Source of the DNA: Actinomycetes bacterium
GTDB taxonomy: Bacteria; Actinomycetota; Actinomycetes; Mycobacteriales; Micromonosporaceae
Assembly (NCBI GenBank): GCA_021793335.1
Contig: JAJYSW010000114.1
Location: forward strand, 1 to 10,008
DNA length: 10,008 nucleotides
Direction: 5' to 3'
Shown: one piece after another, positions 5,594 to 10,008 of the stretch
How the letters are laid out: every line of letters starts with the position of its first letter
How positions within the stretch are numbered: the first letter of the stretch is position 1
Made by a program: the position numbers and the translations under genes
Notes under the pieces: model-generated
What the model was told of the DNA's origin: nothing
The model's database searches: none
Seen by the model: the letters and a program-made list of their open reading frames with translations, nothing else

Positions 5594-6724
5594 TTACTTG
5601 TCGTCGGAGCCCCAGTCGGCGCCGGCGCCGGCGGAGGCGGCACGGCGGCGCATGAGCACCAGCGCCACGACACCGGCGGCCAGGACCCCGGCGCCGATGC
5701 CGGCGACCATGGTCAGGTCGGTACCGGTCTTGGGGAGCTTCGGCTGAGCGGCCGGAGTGGTCTCCTCGGGGACGTCCTCGATGGTGATCTCGAATTCGAG
5801 TTCGGCGGTGAGCTCTTCCTCGTGGGCCTCGGCCAGGATCAGGTTCTGGCCCTCCAGCTCATTGGAGTCGCCGTCGACCGGGACGAAGGTGCGCCCGACC
5901 GGAGTGGTCCAGGTGACCGACTCGGTCACGAGCGAGATGGAGCCGGTCTCGGCTTCGTCGAATTCGACCGAGAAGACCTGGCCGTCGGTGAACTCGGTGA
6001 TGGCCTCACCGTTCTCGTCGATGATGGTCGCGCCCTCGGGCTGCTGGAACTTGACCGAGCCCAGGTTGGTGGAGACGGTGAACGGGCCGTAGACGGCGCC
6101 GTCGACAGCGGCCTCGGAGTCGTCGGTCTCGAAGTACGGCTCCATGTCGGGCTCTTCGATCGACTCGGCGTTATCGAGCAGGTAGGTCTGGATGCCGAGG
6201 ACGGCCGCGTCGACGCCTTCGCCGCCGACCGTCGGGTCATCGGCGTCGATCTCCCAGGAGTCGGTCAGGGACCAGACGGCGGCCTGGGTGCCGGCGTAGG
6301 CGATCTGACGCTCGCTGTAGTCACCGAAGTCGTTGTCGCCGACACCGGCCGCATCGATGAGATCGGCGGCGTTGGAGCCGTTGAAGCCGATGGTCAGCAC
6401 GCCGAGCACGCGCGGGAGGTCCTCGCGCCTGTCGACGTTGGCCTCATCCCAGGCGCGCTCCTGGTGGGTGTAGCCGGGCTTCAGCCCCACGTTGATCTGG
6501 ATGCAGTAGGTGATGCGCTCGGTGCCGTCGAGCTCGATCTTGATGATGTTGGCGTTGACGTTGCGCGAACCGGGAAGGCCGTTGAGGCCGACGCCGCCTT
6601 CCGTGCGGATGTCACCTTCGGCGAATGGTGCGACGTCCTGCGCCGTCGCGACTCCGCCTGAGCCGAAGGCGAGCGCGAGGCCCGCGACAGCGGCCAGCGA
6701 CCCTTTCAGGGCTTTTTTGATCAT
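5594..6724 (-). CDS. LPXTG-anchored thioester-domain (TQXA) surface protein, copy 1
   Basis: A 376-residue cell-wall protein. The signal peptide ends near ATA at residue 28. The thioester domain (about 37-215) holds the two residues that form the internal thioester: Cys74 in TYCIQINV and Gln147 in AGTQAAVW. This Cys-Gln thioester family covalently captures amine groups on target surfaces in Gram-positive adhesins. Residues about 212-318 form a beta-rich stalk domain shared with the neighbouring paralogue. A Thr/Pro spacer leads to the sortase signal LPKTG (330-334), a membrane helix (about 338-358) and the RRR tail. The protein is strongly acidic. The start ATG at 6724 has AAAGGGA with 9-nt spacing. 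A hairpin terminator follows the gene. The partner bound and the anchoring sortase are not in the window. Copy 1 has CIQ where copy 2 has the more usual CID after the reactive Cys. Confidence 0.9.
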   Translation of the reverse strand: MIKKALKGSLAAVAGLALAFGSGGVATAQDVAPFAEGDIRTEGGVGLNGLPGSRNVNANIIKIELDGTERITYCIQINVGLKPGYTHQERAWDEANVDRREDLPRVLGVLTIGFNGSNAADLIDAAGVGDNDFGDYSERQIAYAGTQAAVWSLTDSWEIDADDPTVGGEGVDAAVLGIQTYLLDNAESIEEPDMEPYFETDDSEAAVDGAVYGPFTVSTNLGSVKFQQPEGATIIDENGEAITEFTDGQVFSVEFDEAETGSISLVTESVTWTTPVGRTFVPVDGDSNELEGQNLILAEAHEEELTAELEFEITIEDVPEETTPAAQPKLPKTGTDLTMVAGIGAGVLAAGVVALVLMRRRAASAGAGADWGSDDK

Positions 6725-6936
6725 CTGTTGAAGTCCCTTTTGTGTTCCGAGCGCTTGAGAGCGTTGATTCCTGCATAGGACACGCTAGCGACCTCGGATA
6801 GGTTGCACCAGACTCGAAATTGTCATCAAATCAATACTGAGCAGGGATTATGCCTGAGCAGCAAGACATTCGAGTCGGTTTCTTTGAGCGTTGACACTAT
6901 AACAATTCGACGTCGGTGGACGGCGGCGGTGCTCGA

Positions 6937-6959
6937 TCCCGGCGGCCGGACCGCCGGGA
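6937..6959 (-). terminator. Second hairpin in tandem, probable auxiliary terminator
   Basis: 9-bp arms TCCCGGCGG and CCGCCGGGA around CCGGA. Together with the stem at 6968-7003 it forms a tandem pair separated by 8 nt, a layout used for efficient termination without U-tracts. Confidence 0.45.
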
Positions 6960-6967
6960 CGGGAAGT

Positions 6968-7003
6968 GCCCGGGTCGAGACGCGGTGGCGTCTCGACCCG
7001 GGC
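6968..7003 (-). terminator. 15-bp perfect hairpin, probable terminator of thioester-domain copy 2
   Basis: Arms GCCCGGGTCGAGACG and CGTCTCGACCCGGGC are perfectly complementary around a CGGTGG loop. It lies 148 nt downstream of the copy 2 stop, is followed by no U-tract, and by a second hairpin 8 nt further on. Confidence 0.6.
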
Positions 7004-7034
7004 TCACCATGCACCCGAATCAAGTCGGTGAGCC

Positions 7035-7115
7035 GCCGGAGCGTGCCCGGCCTCGAACCCGATCGTCATGCGCCGGACGGCCATGCTCTGGGAAGACGGG
7101 TTCGAACACTCCGGC
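7035..7115. repeat. Interrupted inverted repeat with GTTCGAAC-like arms
   Basis: Left side GCCGGAG, 11 nt, TCGAACCCG (7035-7061) is matched on the right by CGGGTTCGA, ACA, CTCCGGC (7097-7115). All 16 bases in the two blocks pair perfectly; the left side carries an 8-nt insertion. The spacer is 35 nt. It looks like one short sequence present twice in opposite orientation. Its role is unknown. Confidence 0.6.
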
Positions 7116-7151
7116 GGCGGCGGGGCCCTCACGCCCCGCGCCATGTCGGTC

Positions 7152-8291
7152 CTATTCGGCGGCGGTCCGCTGCCTCGCCAAGGCCAGAACGGTGAGTCCG
7201 CCGACGAGCAGCGCGAGCCCGGCGGCGAAGACCGTCGTGAGGCTCGCGCCCGTGGCCGGCAGTTTCGGCGGGGCCGCCTCGGGGGCGGTCTCGGCGGGAG
7301 GCTCCTCTTCGGGCAGTTGGAGGGCGAAGGCCCACTCGGCCGGGATGTCGGCCGCTCGCGGCTGGGCGAGGATGAGCATCTGCGAGTCGCCGGACTTGAC
7401 CGGCTCGGCCGCCTCGCCCATGAGCGTTTCCTCGGTGGTGGCCATGAAGACCCGGCCCACCGGCAGGTCGTAGGAGGCGTGGGCGGTGACGGTGATCTGC
7501 TCGGAGCCCTCGTCGAGCACGATGAAGAAGTCCTCGCCGTCGTCGAGCACTTCGACTTCGCGGCCTTCGGCGTCGATCAGGCCGCCGCCGTCGGCGCTCA
7601 TCGTGACCGGTCCGGCGGTCGAACGGATCGTGTACGGGCCGAACCTGTCGTCCTCATAGGATGCCCCTTCGACGCCGTCGAGTTCGATGTAGAACTCCGA
7701 GGGGTCGGGGACGCGGCCGGCGTTCGCGGTCAGGTGCTCGTAGACCGCAGCGACGCCCGCGCTCTGTTCCTCGTCACCGCCGATGACGGCGTCGTCGACG
7801 TCGAGCGCGAAGTCGTCGGTGAAGTGCCACACGGCGGCCTGCGTGCCGGCGTAGGCGACGCGCTCGGTACGGGCTTCGTCCCAGTCCACGGCGGGCTCGG
7901 CACCGGCCTCGGCCAGGAGCGTCTCAGCCGTGACGTTCGGGTAGCCGTTGAACAGGACCCAGCGGACCTTTTCGAGGTTCGCCACGCCCGACTCCTCCCA
8001 GTCGCCCTCGATATAGGGGCTGTCCCCGTCGAGCTCGGCGCGAATGTCGATGCAGTAGACCCGAAGCGTCTCCTCGCCTCCGTGCGGGGTGAGCCCCAGG
8101 ACGTTCGCCCAGGTGTTCCACTGCTCGCCGTCGACGCTGCCGCGCAGTTCGAGGCCCGCCTCGACGACGATGTCGCCGCTGACCGGTGCGGGGCCATCGC
8201 CCTCCTGGGCCTTGGCGGCGCTCGGGGCGAGCGCGGTCAGCGCCGCGGCGGTGAGCGCCGCGAGTGGGGCGAGTCTCGGGTGTCGTCTCAT
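7152..8291 (-). CDS. LPXTG-anchored thioester-domain (TQXA) surface protein, copy 2
   Basis: The 379-residue product is a paralogue of the protein encoded downstream, with the same domain order. The signal peptide ends near AKA at residue 28. The thioester domain (about 38-215) has Cys80 in VYCIDI and Gln151 in AGTQAAVW, so the covalent amine-capture chemistry should be intact. A beta-rich domain (about 217-325) shares the pattern FGPYTI and the closing DLPVGRVFM with copy 1. An acidic Pro/Glu/Ala spacer, sorting signal LPATG (344-348), membrane helix (about 352-372) and short basic tail complete it. Overall identity to copy 1 is clearly low outside the signature blocks, so the duplication is old or the pair was selected for different targets. 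The start ATG at 8291 follows GGGAGGACGGAAGAACG, which offers two purine-rich ribosome-binding sequences. It is transcribed divergently from the phosphatidylserine decarboxylase gene. Confidence 0.9.
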   Translation of the reverse strand: MRRHPRLAPLAALTAAALTALAPSAAKAQEGDGPAPVSGDIVVEAGLELRGSVDGEQWNTWANVLGLTPHGGEETLRVYCIDIRAELDGDSPYIEGDWEESGVANLEKVRWVLFNGYPNVTAETLLAEAGAEPAVDWDEARTERVAYAGTQAAVWHFTDDFALDVDDAVIGGDEEQSAGVAAVYEHLTANAGRVPDPSEFYIELDGVEGASYEDDRFGPYTIRSTAGPVTMSADGGGLIDAEGREVEVLDDGEDFFIVLDEGSEQITVTAHASYDLPVGRVFMATTEETLMGEAAEPVKSGDSQMLILAQPRAADIPAEWAFALQLPEEEPPAETAPEAAPPKLPATGASLTTVFAAGLALLVGGLTVLALARQRTAAE

Positions 8292-8526
8292 CGTTCTTCC
8301 GTCCTCCCGGAGCGGGGGGTTGTCGTCCGCTTGCTACGAAGAGAAACGAGATGACTTCACCCCAGGCGCGGCCGTTCATACGAATGATGTTTTGAACCCA
8401 CCAAAAGTACGATGACAAAATAGGACATTGGCACTTTTCTGCCACAGTGGTCACCGCATCCACTGGAGGCGACGACCGGTCCCGGCAGCGCCCGGACGAC
8501 GGCCCGCGCGCTCTATAGTCAGGGAC
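8292..8526. other. Divergent promoter region between thioester copy 2 and phosphatidylserine decarboxylase
   Basis: 235 nt, with an AT-rich core at about 8370-8445. It must promote transcription both ways. The plus-strand -10 TATAGT is clear; for the minus strand a TACTTT hexamer in the AT-rich core is one weak -10 option, and I cannot pair it with a convincing -35. Confidence 0.5.
8514..8519 (+). promoter_or_regulatory. -10 element for leaderless phosphatidylserine decarboxylase transcript
   Basis: TATAGT is followed by CAGGGAC and then ATG at 8527. A 7-nt distance puts the transcription start on the A of the start codon. AGGGA lies only 2 nt from the ATG, too close to serve as a Shine-Dalgarno, which supports leaderless translation and fixes this start. 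Confidence 0.6.
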
Positions 8527-9771
8527 ATGCCGATCTCGAAAGCCGCGGCTCGCGGCATCACCGACGAATTCAGCCGCCGGCGCGGCCCCAAGAGCGGTCT
8601 CGTCGTGGACGCCGTGTGGGGGAACCCGGTGCTGACGGCAGCACTCGAGGCGCTCATGCCGGCCGACCGGCTCACCGTCGTCGCCGGCCACGCCGCCGCC
8701 TCGGACCTGCGCGCGGCGCTCGACGCCGAGGGCGCCTGGACCGCCGGGAACGTCACCGTCGTCGCCGATCTGTCCGAAGCGGAACCGGCCGAGGAGGTGA
8801 TGCTCGCCGCACCCGTCACCGCCGAAGCCGAGGCGTTCATCGACGACATCGAGACGCTGCGCGCCAAGGTCGTCCCCGGCGGTGTCCTGTCCTTCGCCGC
8901 GACGCTCACCGCCCCGGCCCGCGAGGAGATCGCCGAGCTGGTCGCCGAATACGGCATCGGCACCGATCTGATCCTCAGATCCCTGCCGCCGCTGCGAATC
9001 CACAAGCTGCGCATCGGCTCCGCCGCCGAGACCGGGAGTCGGGGCCTGGCCGCCGCCGAGGACCTCGCGCCGGCATGGCGCGCCTCGTCCGTGCCGCTGG
9101 CCCGAGGCATGCACATCGACTCCAACGGCATGATCATCGGGGGGATGCTGCTCGGCGCGGCATGGGCGACCAAGCGGCTGTGCCCCTCCTCGAAGGCCTG
9201 GCTGGTCCCCGCGGCCGCGGCCGTCCCGGTCGCGGCGTTCTTCCGCGACCCCGAGCGGGACTCGGATCTGCGCGGCGAGGACGACGAGCCCGAAGCGGTC
9301 CTGGCCGCCTCCGACGGGAAGGTCATGGGCGTCGAGACCGTCGTCGACGAACGGTTCGGCGCCGCCGCCGGCACCGCCGGGGCCGACTGGCTGCGGATCT
9401 CGATGCGCCTGTCGCTCCTCGACGTCCACATCAACCGCTCCCCCGTCGCCGGGGAGGTCGTCGACGTGTTCGTCGAAAAGGGCGGGTACTCGAAGGTCGC
9501 CACGCCCGAAGCCGAGCACAACGCCGCCTGCTACACCATCCTGGACACCCCGCGCGGCAGAGTCGTCGTCGCGCAGCGCACCGGGGCGGTGATGCGGCGG
9601 ATCGTCAACCGCACCAAACCCGGGGCGGCGCTCGCGAAAGGTGAACGGTACGGGCTGATCAGGTTCGGTTCGCGCACCGACGTCTATCTGCCCGCCGGAG
9701 CCGCCGACGCGATCTGCTCGCCCGGCGACCCGGTCCGCGCCGGCGAGACCGTCATCGCCCGGTGGCGGTAG
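8527..9771 (+). CDS. psd: Phosphatidylserine decarboxylase with N-terminal methyltransferase-like domain
   Basis: The 414-residue membrane enzyme makes phosphatidylethanolamine from phosphatidylserine. The C-terminal half (about 195-414) is a standard Psd. Hydrophobic segments lie at about 203-218 and 224-239, followed by FFRDPERD. Catalytic Asp263 sits in AASDGKV, His301 in LLDVHINRSP, and the self-cleavage site is Gly381-Ser382 in LIRFGSRTD, where Ser382 becomes the pyruvoyl group of the small alpha chain (382-414). The first ~170 residues are extra compared with Streptomyces and mycobacterial Psd (about 215-240 residues). They alternate strand and helix like a class I methyltransferase, with VVDAVWGNP in place of the Gly-rich SAM loop and VPGGVLSFAATLT in place of the usual fifth-strand segment, so they look like a decayed methyltransferase fold. 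The ATG at 8527 is chosen from the TATAGT spacing; an in-frame start at 8428 would add 33 unlikely residues. The 3' end overlaps the convergent Nudix gene by 20 bp. Confidence 0.9.
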   Translation: MPISKAAARGITDEFSRRRGPKSGLVVDAVWGNPVLTAALEALMPADRLTVVAGHAAASDLRAALDAEGAWTAGNVTVVADLSEAEPAEEVMLAAPVTAEAEAFIDDIETLRAKVVPGGVLSFAATLTAPAREEIAELVAEYGIGTDLILRSLPPLRIHKLRIGSAAETGSRGLAAAEDLAPAWRASSVPLARGMHIDSNGMIIGGMLLGAAWATKRLCPSSKAWLVPAAAAVPVAAFFRDPERDSDLRGEDDEPEAVLAASDGKVMGVETVVDERFGAAAGTAGADWLRISMRLSLLDVHINRSPVAGEVVDVFVEKGGYSKVATPEAEHNAACYTILDTPRGRVVVAQRTGAVMRRIVNRTKPGAALAKGERYGLIRFGSRTDVYLPAGAADAICSPGDPVRAGETVIARWR

Positions 9772-10008
9772 GGGGCTTCTCCGCGAGCGCCGTCAGATCC
9801 ACCACCTGGAGGGCGTCCTCCACGGCCGCCGACAGCGGCAGATCGGCGAGCGCGGCGGCATCGAACCAACGCGATTCGGAGGTGGACCCGCCGGCGGTCT
9901 CGACGACCTGCGCGGCCGAGGGGTCCACGACCGTCGCCGAATAGATCGCCCGCACCCCGTGCCAGTCGAGCGGGTAGCCCTCGGGGCCGATCGCGCGGCG
10001 AGATCGGA
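9752..10008 (-). CDS. Nudix hydrolase, C-terminal part (5' end outside window)
   Basis: Reading the minus strand from the window edge gives 84 complete codons to TGA at 9752. The segment DWHGVRAIYSATVVD, then GGSTSESRWFDAAALADLPLSAAVEDAL, is the C-terminal half of a Nudix fold, as in many actinobacterial Nudix proteins with a WHGVR strand and a W-x-x-x-x-L-x-x-LPLS closing helix. The catalytic Nudix box (GX5EX7REUXEEXGU) would lie upstream and is outside the window, so substrate and activity cannot be judged. A GTG at 9955 is internal, not the start. It overlaps psd tail-to-tail by 20 bp, which leaves no space for a conventional terminator. Confidence 0.7.
   Translation of the reverse strand, partial: RSRRAIGPEGYPLDWHGVRAIYSATVVDPSAAQVVETAGGSTSESRWFDAAALADLPLSAAVEDALQVVDLTALAEKPPTATGR

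Larger units (their letters stand above)
6725..7151. other. Spacer between the two thioester-domain genes
   Basis: 427 nt without a supportable gene. The left part (about 6725-6910) is clearly AT-richer than its surroundings and should hold the promoter of copy 1; a TATAGT hexamer on the minus strand (6896-6901) is one candidate -10, with no good -35. A direct repeat CTGAGCAG occurs at 6837-6844 and 6854-6861. The right part (6937-7115) holds two strong hairpins and a long interrupted inverted repeat. A 46-codon frame following copy 2 (stopping near 7007) has no ribosome binding site and I do not call it. Confidence 0.6.

Noticed and set aside
7051..7115. Possible tRNA because of GGGTTCGAAC and CCTCGAACCCG segments
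   Set aside because: I tried to build T-stems on both strands. The bases flanking the TTCGA loops do not pair as required and no acceptor or anticodon arm fits.
7005..7146. 46-codon minus-strand frame directly after thioester copy 2
   Set aside because: No ribosome binding site, Pro- and Arg-rich random-looking product, and it overlaps the inverted repeat.
7068..8354. 428-codon plus-strand frame
   Set aside because: Antisense of thioester copy 2, whose Cys/Gln motifs, signal peptide and LPATG signal are unambiguous.
7924..9519. 531-codon minus-strand frame crossing the psd region
   Set aside because: It lies antisense to the well-supported psd gene and out of frame with thioester copy 2; the composition is Gly/Arg/Asp-rich, typical of a shadow frame.

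Overview
The window is GC-rich DNA from an actinobacterium. The support is the codon use, a mycobacterial-type (AroQ-delta-like) chorismate mutase, a PcrA helicase next to an M23 peptidase, cell-wall-anchored thioester-domain proteins and several start codons placed like leaderless starts. A Glycomycetaceae- or Micromonosporales-like host is plausible, but I cannot fix the genus.

Layout from left to right. (1) 1-1388, minus strand: a small secreted protein made of six near-identical nonapeptide repeats lies 33 nt upstream of a polytopic membrane protein with a GAF domain, which is cut by the window edge and is probably a cyclic-di-GMP-type sensor. (2) 1389-1877: non-coding, with an inverted repeat resembling actinobacterial LacI-family operators. 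(3) 1878-2696, plus: a membrane-anchored M23 metallopeptidase, converging on (4) 2704-4950, minus: DNA helicase PcrA. (5) 5046-5481, minus: chorismate mutase preceded by what looks like a complete amino-acid attenuator. Its parts are a 22-residue leader peptide with five consecutive Phe/Tyr codons, mutually exclusive stem-loops and an intrinsic terminator. (6) 5594-8291, minus: two tandem paralogous sortase-anchored thioester-domain surface proteins, separated by a spacer rich in hairpins. (7) 8527-9771, plus: a phosphatidylserine decarboxylase with an unusual N-terminal methyltransferase-like domain, overlapping tail-to-tail with (8) 9752-10008, minus: the C-terminal end of a Nudix hydrolase.

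The genes cover cell-envelope work (peptidoglycan hydrolase, covalent surface adhesins, phospholipid synthesis), DNA repair (PcrA), aromatic amino acid synthesis (chorismate mutase), and a possible secreted-peptide/membrane-sensor pair. The two observations I rate highest are the Phe/Tyr attenuator at 5371-5481 and the nonapeptide-repeat secreted protein at 1107-1388 with its membrane-sensor neighbour.
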